In this document: one piece after another, positions 1 to 6,806 of the stretch
Layout of the letters: the number at the start of each line of letters is the position of its first letter
Position numbering within the stretch: position 1 is the stretch's first letter
Assembly: GCA_027490595.1 (NCBI GenBank)
Contig: JAIXXU010000293.1
Span: 1-6,982 of the forward strand
Reading direction: 5' to 3'
Length of the DNA stretch: 6,982 nt
DNA from: Pseudomonadota bacterium
GTDB lineage: Bacteria; Bdellovibrionota_B; Oligoflexia; Silvanigrellales; Silvanigrellaceae
The notes under the pieces: generated by a model
The model's database searches: none
Told to the model about the DNA's origin: nothing
What the model saw: the letters and a program-made list of their open reading frames with translations, nothing else
Translations under genes and position numbers: made by a program

Positions 1-194
1 CTTAATTTAAATGAACTCATACGAGTGCGTAACTAATGAAAATAATAGCCAAAGCAAACTCTTTCTTTATTTTATTTAGTTTTAGATCTTTATGTCGATA
101 TTAGAATTTGTGCTTTGAACGTAAGATTTTGGCGTTATGGTTTCAGTATTTATTTTTTGATTATAAAGAATAAATTAAAACGAAGGAGAGAAAT

Positions 195-797
195 ATGATT
201 AAAATTCTTCACATTGACAGCAGTCCTCGCGGTGATTTGTCTGTAACACGTAAACTTTCCCGCTATATTGTTGAAAATTTGCAAAAAAAGTATGGAGACT
301 TTGAAGTTAGAGAGCTTGATTTAATCAAAAACCCCATTCCTCATTTAGATGAATCTCACATCGCTGCTTTTTTTACACCAGCTGAACAGCAGTCGGAAGC
401 GCATAAAAAAGTTCTTGTTCACTCAGAAACAGCTTTGCGTGATTTATTGTGGGCCGACTATATCGTGATAGGGGTTCCTATGTTTAACTTTGGTCTTCCG
501 TCGGGTTTAAAAGCTTGGGTAGATCAAATCGTAAGAGCGGGTGTTACGTTTAAGTACACTGAACATGGTCCTATAGGTTTAATTTCTAAGGATAAAAAAG
601 TATTCTTGGCTATAGCAACCGGAGGAGTGTATTCAGAAGAACCTATGAAGTCTTTGGATTTTACAGAGCCCTACTTAAAAGCCGTGCTAGGATTTATAGG
701 CTTGACAAATGTAGCTATATGCCGCGCTGAGGGGTTAGCTATTCCTGGTGTCCAAGAACATGCTTATGAGAAGGCAATCAAATCCATTGTAGTTTAA
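195..797 (+). CDS. azoR: FMN-dependent NADH-azoreductase (AzoR/AcpD family)
   Basis: Flavodoxin-fold oxidoreductase of 200 residues, the usual family length. Family members use NADH and bound FMN to reduce quinones and azo compounds by two electrons in the cytosol, and are generally seen as protection against quinone or electrophile stress. Visible motifs are the N-terminal strand with the phosphate-binding loop SSPRGDLSVT (residues 9-18), the FMN/dimer segment PMFNFGLPSGLKAWVDQI (95-112) and the flavin-ring loop ATGGVY (141-146). The start is well supported by AAGGAG at 183-188, six bases before the ATG. The gene stands alone: the next gene faces it, and no divergent regulator (LysR, MarR or HxlR type, often next to azoR) lies within the 194 bases upstream. 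The old name acpD reflects an early misassignment, so the acpP gene further downstream is not functional support. Family is certain; the physiological substrate is unknown. Confidence 0.95.
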   Translation: MIKILHIDSSPRGDLSVTRKLSRYIVENLQKKYGDFEVRELDLIKNPIPHLDESHIAAFFTPAEQQSEAHKKVLVHSETALRDLLWADYIVIGVPMFNFGLPSGLKAWVDQIVRAGVTFKYTEHGPIGLISKDKKVFLAIATGGVYSEEPMKSLDFTEPYLKAVLGFIGLTNVAICRAEGLAIPGVQEHAYEKAIKSIVV

Positions 798-875
798 TTG
801 CCAGGGTCTCAATTTTTCAAAAAAAAATAAACAAATCAAAGTTTTAATAACATCCAAAAATAATGTTCTTTAATC

Positions 876-1406
876 CTAATACCTTGGGATTCTGGAATCA
901 ATTCTTAGGCTGTAGGCATCAATTCCACCCGTGAGACTTTTTGCTTGAGGAACTCCATGTTCCCGCAAATAAAGTGTAGCATTCATCGAGCGCATCCCGT
1001 GATGGCAAACTACAATGACGTCTGGCATAGATTGTGTTTGTTGAACAATCTCTTGAAAATTTCCTTCATGTAAACGAATGGAATCTGGAATATGAGCAAT
1101 ATTAAATTCCCATTCTTCTCTCACGTCGATGATAAGAATTTTGTTTGTTGAGTTTTTTAACTTTTGAAATTCTTCCACAGTTAGTTCAGAGCGTAGCATA
1201 TTAGTGTAGGACTCATTTAAACAAATAAGAAGATCTGAAGGGTTTTTTTGATATTTTTGAGCAACTTCCCCTACTGTTTGTTGAGGTTCATATCCGCAAC
1301 TAGCGCATCCACCAATATGAAAGTGCGCATGTAGGGTGGAACGAGCAAAGGGGAAACGACTTTCTACTTCATGCATTGGGGTATGTTCATTAAAATTTTC
1401 TGTCAT
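876..1406 (-). CDS. Rhodanese-domain protein with N-terminal CxxC (DUF1858-like) region
   Basis: A 176-residue, probably cytosolic protein in two parts. Residues 1 to about 65 carry the motif GGCASCG (Cys34, Cys37) after a helical stretch. This resembles the short redox-disulfide DUF1858-like region and related 'HIGGCSSCG' modules, which may bind a metal or cycle a disulfide. Residues about 75-176 are a single rhodanese domain: IIDVREEWEF (92-101), the AHIP turn (104-107), the active-site loop CHHGMRS with persulfide-forming Cys134, and the GGIDAY end motif (160-165). Single-domain rhodaneses carry sulfur as a cysteine persulfide and pass it to partners. Here the N-terminal cysteines could be the acceptor or a sensor, which is inference. 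I chose the ATG at 1406 because AGGTGAG sits just before it; the in-frame GTG at 1415 (179 residues) lies inside that Shine-Dalgarno and has none of its own. It converges with azoR and diverges from the hydrolase. TATGAT on the minus strand (1444-1439) is a possible -10 without a good -35. Confidence 0.88.
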   Translation of the reverse strand: MTENFNEHTPMHEVESRFPFARSTLHAHFHIGGCASCGYEPQQTVGEVAQKYQKNPSDLLICLNESYTNMLRSELTVEEFQKLKNSTNKILIIDVREEWEFNIAHIPDSIRLHEGNFQEIVQQTQSMPDVIVVCHHGMRSMNATLYLREHGVPQAKSLTGGIDAYSLRIDSRIPRY

Positions 1407-1410
1407 GGGA

Positions 1411-1417
1411 CTCACCT
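1411..1417 (-). promoter_or_regulatory. Shine-Dalgarno deciding the rhodanese-protein start
   Basis: AGGTGAG on the minus strand lies four bases before the ATG at 1406. It contains the alternative GTG start (1415-1413), so that GTG cannot use it. This favours the shorter, 176-residue protein. Confidence 0.6.
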
Positions 1418-1456
1418 AAATCTGAAAAATAAACTAAAATCATAGGTCACTGGATC

Positions 1457-2494
1457 ATGCATACGATAGGGGCAATGGAAATGTCTAGTACCAAACAATG
1501 GATTTCAGAGCGGTTAACATCAATTTCGGAAGAAGATTTCATAAAAAATGTATCCCGTAGATTGTTAAAAAAAAGTAAATTAGAAACCCTAGAAAAAAGC
1601 TACTTTAGCGTTCCTTTGTCCACAGGTGTAGGCTGTGCCGTCTTGGTTAATTCCCAATATTCTAGTAAAGAACAACCTGAAAAAGGATTGATTATTCTTG
1701 TTCATGCATTAGGAACTGATGCTACATTTCAGTTTGGTCACGTGATTCCATATTTAGTTCATGAAGGTTTTAGTGTGCTTGCTTTTGACTGGGATGGACA
1801 TGGTCCTGCCGATTCTAGCCTGCTTGATATGCAAGAATCTACACGAAGTATTCCACTGCTTATAAATAAGTTGTTTGAAACTTCAAAAATACAAGATTCT
1901 TCGACCACTGAAGCAAAATTGGAAAATACTCCTCGTTGTTATTTAATGGGGTATTCTTACGGTGCCAGTCTAGCTTTGTTAGCTTCTACCCGTGAAGAAG
2001 TTGCTAGGAGAATCAACGGAGTCATTGCTATTTCTCCTTTATTGGCGGTAAATTCCTCTAAAATATTATCCAGCGAAAAGTGGTCAATTTTTAATTTAAA
2101 GGCTTGGATTTTAGATTATTTTCAGATTTTTGTTTACTATGGTTTTTTAGGACTTGCACACGTATTGGGTTTTCCATTATTTCAAAAAATGCCTATACGA
2201 TGGAAGGTAAAAGTTCTTTCTGAAAAACAAATTGCCTTTTTTTGTGAAGAAACTTTTGTGAAAAGGAACATTTTAAATCGTGTAAAAGTCCCTGTACTTT
2301 GGCTTCACGGTCTTAAAGATAAAATTTCACCTTATGACTTAGCGGCTAAAATAATGCTTCAAATTCCTAGGGCATTGTTTATGGTGTGTGATAATTCTCG
2401 AGGTCATACAAGAATAATTTTAAATGAACATGTGTTAAAAAATTTAGCGAAGTTTATAAATAATAAATTTTATGATGCACTTCAGGATAAGTAA
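1457..2494 (+). CDS. Alpha/beta hydrolase (serine hydrolase, lysophospholipase-like)
   Basis: Alpha/beta-hydrolase-fold enzyme of up to 345 residues; exact substrate unknown. The order of motifs is classic: oxyanion-hole strand LVHALG (81-86), FDWDGHG (110-116), nucleophile elbow GYSYG with Ser167, acid Asp288 in LHGLKDKIS, and His317 in SRGHTR. The triad is therefore complete. Between elbow and acid lies a cap of about 75 residues (roughly 200-275) with a strongly hydrophobic stretch (211-245), which suggests a lipid or ester substrate or membrane contact. There is no signal peptide, so it should be cytosolic. The start is uncertain: ATG 1457 has only a weak AGGT upstream, whereas ATG 1481 (codon 9, starting MSSTKQW) has AGGGG at 1468-1472 with eight-base spacing and may be the true start. 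The last codon is five bases from the AsmA-like gene, so both probably share a transcript and may both act on envelope lipids (inference). A general esterase or lysophospholipase remains possible. Confidence 0.85.
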   Translation: MHTIGAMEMSSTKQWISERLTSISEEDFIKNVSRRLLKKSKLETLEKSYFSVPLSTGVGCAVLVNSQYSSKEQPEKGLIILVHALGTDATFQFGHVIPYLVHEGFSVLAFDWDGHGPADSSLLDMQESTRSIPLLINKLFETSKIQDSSTTEAKLENTPRCYLMGYSYGASLALLASTREEVARRINGVIAISPLLAVNSSKILSSEKWSIFNLKAWILDYFQIFVYYGFLGLAHVLGFPLFQKMPIRWKVKVLSEKQIAFFCEETFVKRNILNRVKVPVLWLHGLKDKISPYDLAAKIMLQIPRALFMVCDNSRGHTRIILNEHVLKNLAKFINNKFYDALQDK

Positions 2495-2499
2495 ATTTC

Positions 2500-4089
2500 A
2501 TGAGTAAAATGCGTTTGTTTTTTTGGACTCTTTTTTCCATAGTTATTGCAATTTCTATTGGAACTATTTTACTACCAATTGTTTTAGATTTGAATGATTT
2601 CAAACCTCAGATTCAAAAATTTCTCAAAGAAAAGAGTCATCTAAATGTTGATTTTCAGTCGGCGCACCTTACTGTTTTATCTGGTTTTGGCTTGGTTTTA
2701 GAAAAAGTCACGATAGTTCCTGAAGAAACATTTTCAAATTTTTTTCCAAGACAATTTTCCATGCAAAAATTGCATCTCAAACCTCAGTTTTTCCCTTTAT
2801 TTCAAAAAAAAGTCATCATTAATTCTCTAGAAATCAATGATGGTTTTGTAGCTGGATTGTTTTCTAAAGAGAAGAATCAAACATATGAATTAAAAAATTT
2901 AGAACTAAAATTAAAAGATATAGATGCAAAACAAAAATTAGATATTCAGTCATCTTTTTTCTTGGAAATACAAAAGGATGCAAAACAACTATTTAGAGCG
3001 CCTACAAAACTAAGTGGACAAATTATATTACAAAATTTTGTAAATGAGCCTGACGAATGGAATGTGAAATCAAGCGGAATAGTTAAATTATCTCTTGATC
3101 ATTCTGACATAAAAATAAAATTTGAGGAAGAAAGTGTAAAGCCACTAAAGCTTCAGCTTGTATTTTCTTCCAAACTGCTAGATCTTGTAGATTTTCAAAA
3201 ATTTTGGGAAAACAACTCAACGGAAGTAAAAAGTCCTCTTGAGTTAAATAAAGAATATAATAAATCACAAAATGAATTAAAATCTGTACAAGAAAATCAA
3301 AGGTCTACTTTAAATGAAGTGTTAAGTACTTCAGAGTCAAAAGCTGTTTCTGATGATGATTCCTTCAGTGTGAATTTGATTGGAAATGTTGAATACCTGA
3401 TTGCAAAAGAATGGAAAGGGGAGAAAATTCAATGGACTGGAAAATGGGAACCAGAAAAAATGGATATTCGCCTTCTAAAAATGAAGATAGAAAATGGTGA
3501 CTGCCAAGGAAAGGTTCAGTTTGGTTTGTCACCACTGCAGCCAACAAAAGAGGGTGACTTTAAATGTCATAATTTATCTTTGGAATCTGTGGGCAAGAAA
3601 CTATCGGGGAAATTTCCTCAAGGGGTCTCTGGTCAGGTAAATTTAACATCATCATGGAAATTAGTGGGTTCGGAAAGTATTGAAAAAAATTTAGATATGC
3701 AAGGAAAATATGAGCTTCTCAATTTAAAATGGATGGATAAAAATATTTTTGACAAAGTTACTTTACCTCCCCTTATGAAAGTTCAGCTTGCAAACATCAG
3801 TAGTATTAATTCCTTAAGCGGAAACTTCACCATCCAAAATGGGAAGCTTCATCTTTTGGCAACAATTCCTAATCTCCTATGCTTTGATGCAGCTCTCGAT
3901 AATTATTGGCAAGAGTCCAGTGTTTTTCAGGTAGCTTTATGTTCTGCTGAATTGCCATTGGCAGAATCAAAGTTTTTTGAAAAATTAAAAAAAGAATTAA
4001 AGTCTATTCCCAGTTTAAAGGGGCTTGACGACAAAGTGAAAGAATTTATAAAGGGGCAGGGCCTTGATCTGCATAAACTTGGATTGTAA
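2500..4089 (+). CDS. AsmA family protein, membrane-anchored periplasmic
   Basis: A 529-residue protein with the AsmA layout. A short basic N-terminus (MSKMR) and one membrane segment (about 6-29) are followed directly by the family signature LDLNDFKPQIQKFLKEK (29-45), then a long beta-rich periplasmic region of alternating 'IINSLEINDG'-type strands. A polar, Ser/Asn/Glu-rich linker (about 235-290) separates two beta-rich blocks, and a charged helical tail (about 490-525) closes the protein. AsmA-type proteins belong to the wider repeating-beta-groove group linked to phospholipid transport toward the outer membrane and to outer-membrane assembly; assigning that role here is by family. It is somewhat shorter than E. 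coli AsmA (about 617 residues) but appears intact. The start has AGGATAAG at 2484-2491, inside the end of the hydrolase gene, consistent with translational coupling. Codon use is very A/T-rich, more than in glyA or rpiB, as expected for a fast-diverging envelope protein. No terminator is visible after it. Confidence 0.8.
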   Translation: MSKMRLFFWTLFSIVIAISIGTILLPIVLDLNDFKPQIQKFLKEKSHLNVDFQSAHLTVLSGFGLVLEKVTIVPEETFSNFFPRQFSMQKLHLKPQFFPLFQKKVIINSLEINDGFVAGLFSKEKNQTYELKNLELKLKDIDAKQKLDIQSSFFLEIQKDAKQLFRAPTKLSGQIILQNFVNEPDEWNVKSSGIVKLSLDHSDIKIKFEEESVKPLKLQLVFSSKLLDLVDFQKFWENNSTEVKSPLELNKEYNKSQNELKSVQENQRSTLNEVLSTSESKAVSDDDSFSVNLIGNVEYLIAKEWKGEKIQWTGKWEPEKMDIRLLKMKIENGDCQGKVQFGLSPLQPTKEGDFKCHNLSLESVGKKLSGKFPQGVSGQVNLTSSWKLVGSESIEKNLDMQGKYELLNLKWMDKNIFDKVTLPPLMKVQLANISSINSLSGNFTIQNGKLHLLATIPNLLCFDAALDNYWQESSVFQVALCSAELPLAESKFFEKLKKELKSIPSLKGLDDKVKEFIKGQGLDLHKLGL

Positions 4090-4208
4090 CAGAGATTTTA
4101 TTTGGATTGCATTATTGCTGGTCCTCTGTTAAAGAGGGGATTCCGTTTGTTGCACCCAATTAATTTGCATCAGGGAATTTTATTTGGAATCAAGGTAGGA
4201 GTAGTATT
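4090..4208 (+). promoter_or_regulatory. acpP leader: 12-mer direct repeat and alternative hairpins
   Basis: Spacer between the asmA-like gene and acpP. ATTTTATTTGGA occurs twice (4095-4106 and 4177-4188), 82 bases apart. CCTCT (4123-4127) can pair with AGAGG (4133-4137) over a five-base loop. Alternatively CTCTGTT (4124-4130) can pair with AACAGAG (4088-4094), which would exclude the first hairpin. No U-run follows either stem, so this is not an intrinsic terminator. I find no convincing -35/-10 pair. The acpP Shine-Dalgarno AGGAG is at 4197-4201, just downstream of the second repeat copy. Function is unproven; chance is possible in AT-rich sequence. Confidence 0.3.
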
Positions 4209-4448
4209 ATGGATACTAAAGAATTAGAATCTAAGTTAATTAAAATTGTTTCAGAAAAACTGAACATTGAAGAAAAAAATGTAACTATTGCATCTCGTTT
4301 TCAGGAAGATCTTGGTGCAGACTCTCTTGATATCGTAGAGCTTCTTATGGAAATTGAAGAAGTGTTTGGTGTTAATATTTCAGATGAAGAATCAGAGAAG
4401 TTGAAGACAGTTGGTGATGCAGTGAAGTTTATTGGGGCAAAGCTTTAA
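4209..4448 (+). CDS. acpP: Acyl carrier protein
   Basis: A 79-residue acidic four-helix protein that carries growing acyl chains in fatty-acid synthesis in the cytosol. The phosphopantetheine attachment site is Ser39 in LGADSLDIVELLMEIE, which matches the AcpP consensus almost perfectly; recognition helix II follows with its usual acidic residues. Length and spacing are typical of the primary AcpP rather than a specialised polyketide carrier. The start has AGGAG seven bases upstream. It is unusual in that no fabG, fabD or fabF flanks it: upstream is an AsmA-like gene and downstream rpiB. A strong intrinsic terminator follows 29 bases after the stop, so acpP can end its own transcript, as suits a highly expressed gene. 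The palindrome made of two AAAGCTTT units (4439-4455) spans the stop codon; it may be only composition. Confidence 0.96.
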   Translation: MDTKELESKLIKIVSEKLNIEEKNVTIASRFQEDLGADSLDIVELLMEIEEVFGVNISDEESEKLKTVGDAVKFIGAKL

Positions 4449-4472
4449 AAGCTTTTCTTCTAGAGTTATAAA
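4444..4472 (+). promoter_or_regulatory. Candidate sigma70 promoter just before the acpP-rpiB terminator
   Basis: TTTAAA (4444-4449) and TATAAA (4467-4472) are separated by 17 bases; they match the -35 and -10 consensus at 4/6 and 5/6. Transcription would begin near 4479, at the left arm of the terminator hairpin, so the hairpin would form the 5' leader of rpiB-glyA-nrdR. In AT-rich DNA such matches occur by chance, so this is a candidate only. Confidence 0.3.
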
Positions 4473-4477
4473 TCAAG

Positions 4478-4519
4478 CCTAGAAACGGCCCCAGCAAAGG
4501 CCTTTCTAGGTTTTTTTTT
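4478..4519 (+). terminator. Rho-independent terminator between acpP and rpiB
   Basis: Left arm CCTAGAAA-c-GGCC (4478-4490), loop of eight bases (4491-4498), right arm GGCCTTTCTAGG (4499-4510), then nine T residues (4511-4519). The stem has 12 pairs with one bulged C at 4486. It lies 29 bases after the acpP stop and only 19 bases before the rpiB start. An upstream TTCTAG (4458-4463) could pair with CTAGAA (4479-4484) in the left arm and compete with it, though this is a weaker stem. Confidence 0.92.
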
Positions 4520-4538
4520 AATTAGCAATGAGGATTTC

Positions 4539-4994
4539 ATGAAAATAGCTATAGCGGCCGATCATGCAGGGAAAGAACTAAAAAGTTACGTCATTGATTT
4601 TCTGGGTCTTACCAACCATCAAGTTCTTGATTATGGTGTTGCTACTGACTCTTCAGTTTCAGTGGATTACCCAGATTATGCAGATATAGTTGCATCTGAG
4701 GTTTCTGCAGGGCGCTGCGACAGAGGTATCTTAATTTGTGGAACGGGGATTGGCATGTGTATCGCAGCAAACAAGTTTCCCGATGTTCGGGCTGCTGTTG
4801 TCAACGATGAGTTTACGGCTCGTATGAGTCGAGCCCACAACGATGCCAACGTGATTTGTTTAGGATCACGCACTATCAACCACCAAAGAGCTATCGATTT
4901 TGTAAAAATTTGGCTTTCAGCGGAGTGCGAAGAGGGCCGTCACAGGGCGCGGGTTCAAAAAATCTCGTCTATTGAGAAAAGGTTGATGCCATGA
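4539..4994 (+). CDS. rpiB: Ribose-5-phosphate isomerase B
   Basis: A 151-residue RpiB/LacAB-family sugar-phosphate isomerase that interconverts ribulose-5-phosphate and ribose-5-phosphate in the non-oxidative pentose phosphate pathway, supplying ribose for nucleotides. Visible active-site elements are AADHAG (6-11, with Asp8 and His9), DYPDYA (43-48), [10 protein letters not shown] (64-73) with Cys67 matching the catalytic Cys66 of E. coli Rpi[10 protein letters not shown] (97-105) with His100, GSR (109-111), and the phosphate-binding GRHRARV (133-139). LacA/LacB are relatives, but the Cys and the glyA/nrdR neighbours favour RpiB. GAGGA (4530-4534) lies four bases before the ATG. The stop overlaps the glyA start by four bases (ATGA, 4991-4994). 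An intrinsic terminator ends 19 bases upstream, so expression needs read-through or a promoter that begins before the hairpin. Confidence 0.95.
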   Translation: MKIAIAADHAGKELKSYVIDFLGLTNHQVLDYGVATDSSVSVDYPDYADIVASEVSAGRCDRGILICGTGIGMCIAANKFPDVRAAVVNDEFTARMSRAHNDANVICLGSRTINHQRAIDFVKIWLSAECEEGRHRARVQKISSIEKRLMP

Positions 4995-6274
4995 GTATAG
5001 TTGAGTGCTCTGATGATATTCTTTCATTGCAAGATCCTGAGGTTGCTGCTTTAATTCAACAAGAATCTCAGCGTTTAAAAGATGGTATAGAGCTTATTGC
5101 TTCAGAAAATGTTGCCAGTCCAGCAGTACTTGCTGCTCTTAGTAGTGTCTTTTCCAATAAATATGCAGAAGGTTATCCAGGGCGTCGATACTATGGTGGG
5201 TGCGAATTTAACGACAGCCTTGAACTTCTTGCTATAAAAAGAGTTAAGCAAATTTTTAACGCTGAACATGCAAACGTCCAACCTCATAGCGGTGCTCAAG
5301 CAAATCATGCCGTTTTTCTTGCTACGTTATCACCTGGAGATAGCTTTTTAGGCATGGATTTATCCCATGGTGGTCATTTGACCCATGGTTGCCCTGTAAA
5401 TTTTTCTGGTATTTACTATAAATCATATTCATATGGTGTAAATGAGCAGGGCTTTATTGATTATGAAGAAGTTCTTCGTGTAGCAAAACAATGTCAACCC
5501 AAATTAATTATTGCTGGCGCTAGTGCTTATCCTCGAGCTTTAAATTTTGCAAAATTTCGAGAAATTGCAAATGAAGTGGGTGCGCTTTTACTTGTTGATA
5601 TGGCACATATTGCCGGACTTGTTGCAGCAGGCGTTCATGAAAGTCCTATACCTTTTGCTGATTTTGTGACAACAACTACTCACAAAACTTTGCGAGGACC
5701 TCGTGGTGGAATAATTATGTGCCGTGAAAAGTATGCCAAAGCCATTGATAAAGCTGTATTTCCTGGGTTGCAAGGGGGCCCATTGATGCACGTTATAGGT
5801 GCTAAGGCGGTTGCGTTTGGTGAAGTTTTAAAACCAGACTTTAAAAAATATGCAGAGCAAATTATTATTAACTCAAGACATCTGGCTAAAAAATTAATGG
5901 GCTATGGTTTTTCTTTAGTGTCAGGTGGGACTGATAATCATCTGATGTTGGTAGACTTTAGACATTCTCATTACAGTGGAAAAGAGGCTGAGCAAATGCT
6001 TGCTGCCGTTAATATTACTGTAAATAAAAATAGCGTTCCTAATGATCCAAGAAAACCCATGGTTACCAGTGGCATTCGTATTGGCACACCAGCAATAACA
6101 ACACGTGGGATGGTGGAGAGTGATATGGATAAGCTTGCATTAGCTATTTCCCTTGCATTAAAGCCAGAACTTGATGAACATAGAAAAGCTAGACAAATTG
6201 TTGAGGACCTTTGCTCTCAATATCCCCTTTACCAAGGTTCTTTTTCTAAGTTAGGGTATGCTTCACCAGTATGA
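4991..6274 (+). CDS. glyA: Serine hydroxymethyltransferase
   Basis: A 427-residue PLP enzyme (bacterial GlyA is usually 410-430 residues) that converts serine and tetrahydrofolate to glycine and 5,10-methylene-tetrahydrofolate, the main source of one-carbon units for purines, dTMP and methionine. Seen in the sequence: GIELIASEN (32-40) with substrate-contacting Ser38 and Glu39, [17 protein letters not shown] (56-72), the SHGGHLTHG loop (125-133), [13 protein letters not shown] (202-214) with Asp203 and His206, the PLP-lysine motif [14 protein letters not shown] (227-240) with Lys232, and SGIRIGTPA (360-368) with the carboxylate-binding Arg363. All key residues are present. The start codon lies within the rpiB stop (ATGA), so translation is probably coupled; the end likewise overlaps nrdR by four bases. 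The overlap fixes the start at 4991. Confidence 0.97.
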   Translation: MSIVECSDDILSLQDPEVAALIQQESQRLKDGIELIASENVASPAVLAALSSVFSNKYAEGYPGRRYYGGCEFNDSLELLAIKRVKQIFNAEHANVQPHSGAQANHAVFLATLSPGDSFLGMDLSHGGHLTHGCPVNFSGIYYKSYSYGVNEQGFIDYEEVLRVAKQCQPKLIIAGASAYPRALNFAKFREIANEVGALLLVDMAHIAGLVAAGVHESPIPFADFVTTTTHKTLRGPRGGIIMCREKYAKAIDKAVFPGLQGGPLMHVIGAKAVAFGEVLKPDFKKYAEQIIINSRHLAKKLMGYGFSLVSGGTDNHLMLVDFRHSHYSGKEAEQMLAAVNITVNKNSVPNDPRKPMVTSGIRIGTPAITTRGMVESDMDKLALAISLALKPELDEHRKARQIVEDLCSQYPLYQGSFSKLGYASPV

Positions 6275-6735
6275 AATGCCATCATTGTCAAAGCCCTGAA
6301 AGCAAAGTAATTGAAAGTCGCGAAAGTAGAGACGGCTCCACTGTGCGAAGACGGAGAGAGTGTGTAAAATGCAGCTATCGCTTTACAACCTTTGAGCGTG
6401 CGGAAGAGCGTCCTATCTATGTGATTAAGCGAGATGGAACCCGAGAATTTTTTAATCGGGATAAAGTCTTGAAGAGTTTGAGCATTGCCTGCCAGAAAAG
6501 ATCCATAAGTCCTGAAAGTCTTGATACTGTTGTTGATGCCGTGGAAAGGAAGGCTATATCTTTTGAAGAACAGGAACTTACTTCCCAACAGGTAGGTGAA
6601 ATGGTTCTTGAGGCTCTGCTATCGTTAGACCCAGTAGCTTATGTGAGGTTTGCCTCTGTTTATCGTGCATTTTCAAGTCCAGAAGACTTTATTGCCGAGT
6701 TAAGTTTGCTCACAACAAAGGTTAAGAAAAAGTAA
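6271..6735 (+). CDS. nrdR: Transcriptional repressor NrdR
   Basis: A 154-residue cytosolic repressor of ribonucleotide reductase genes that senses dATP/ATP. The N-terminal zinc ribbon has its four cysteines in the pairs CHHC (Cys3, Cys6) and CVKC (Cys31, Cys34), with the basic RRRREC strand (26-31) and YRFTTFER (36-43) that mark the family. The ATP-cone domain spans about 49-139, starting at [17 protein letters not shown] and ending near the [11 protein letters not shown] motif (124-134). Length is typical. It begins inside the glyA stop (ATGA, 6271-6274), so it depends on glyA translation. NrdR binds paired NrdR boxes before nrd operons; I see no such box in this window, so its targets lie elsewhere. 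Linkage with rpiB and glyA ties nucleotide supply to its control. Confidence 0.97.
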   Translation: MKCHHCQSPESKVIESRESRDGSTVRRRRECVKCSYRFTTFERAEERPIYVIKRDGTREFFNRDKVLKSLSIACQKRSISPESLDTVVDAVERKAISFEEQELTSQQVGEMVLEALLSLDPVAYVRFASVYRAFSSPEDFIAELSLLTTKVKKK

Positions 6736-6744
6736 GTTAATTCG

Positions 6745-6772
6745 TTGACTCCATCTGACTCATTTGTATATG
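6745..6772 (+). promoter_or_regulatory. Candidate sigma70 promoter after nrdR
   Basis: TTGACT (6745-6750; 5/6 to the -35 consensus) and TATATG (6767-6772; 4/6) are 16 bases apart, giving a start near 6779 and a leader of about 28 bases before the ATG at 6807. The hexamer TGACTC occurs at 6746 and again exactly ten bases later at 6756, with TGACTT at 6782; these copies overlap or flank the promoter and could be regulator half-sites or chance. No terminator is seen between nrdR and this point. Confidence 0.35.
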
Positions 6773-6806
6773 GTGCCATTCTGACTTCTGAAGAGGCGAG
6801 GAAACC

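Noticed and set aside
1..36. Possible last 11 codons of an upstream + strand gene, ending in TAA at 34-36
   Set aside because: Frame 1 is open from the window edge, but 11 codons are too few to separate a gene end from chance; the other two forward frames stop within nine bases.
115..167. azoR promoter elements (TTGAAC at 115-120 with TATGGT at 136-141, or TATAAA at 162-167)
   Set aside because: The first pair has a 15-base spacer and the second lacks a -35; in such AT-rich sequence neither can be supported.
195..797. Functional link between azoR (once called acpD) and acpP in this window
   Set aside because: The AcpD name came from an early misassignment; the proteins are unrelated and the genes are about 3.4 kb apart with an opposite-strand gene between them.
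798..875. Terminator between the convergent azoR and rhodanese genes
   Set aside because: Only a five-pair AACAT/ATGTT stem and an A-run are present; no GC-rich stem followed by a T-run exists on either strand.
3083..3547. Two short minus-strand reading frames (3083-3268 and 3365-3547)
   Set aside because: They lie wholly inside the AsmA-like gene, and their protein sequences show no recognisable domain.
4439..4455. Palindrome of two AAAGCTTT units over the acpP stop codon as an operator or terminator
   Set aside because: It is a low-complexity AT palindrome with no T-run and no known match; the true terminator is at 4478-4519.
6229..6588. A 119-codon minus-strand frame across the glyA end and nrdR
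   Set aside because: It is antisense to NrdR, whose zinc-ribbon and ATP-cone motifs are unmistakable; the antisense protein has no recognisable features.
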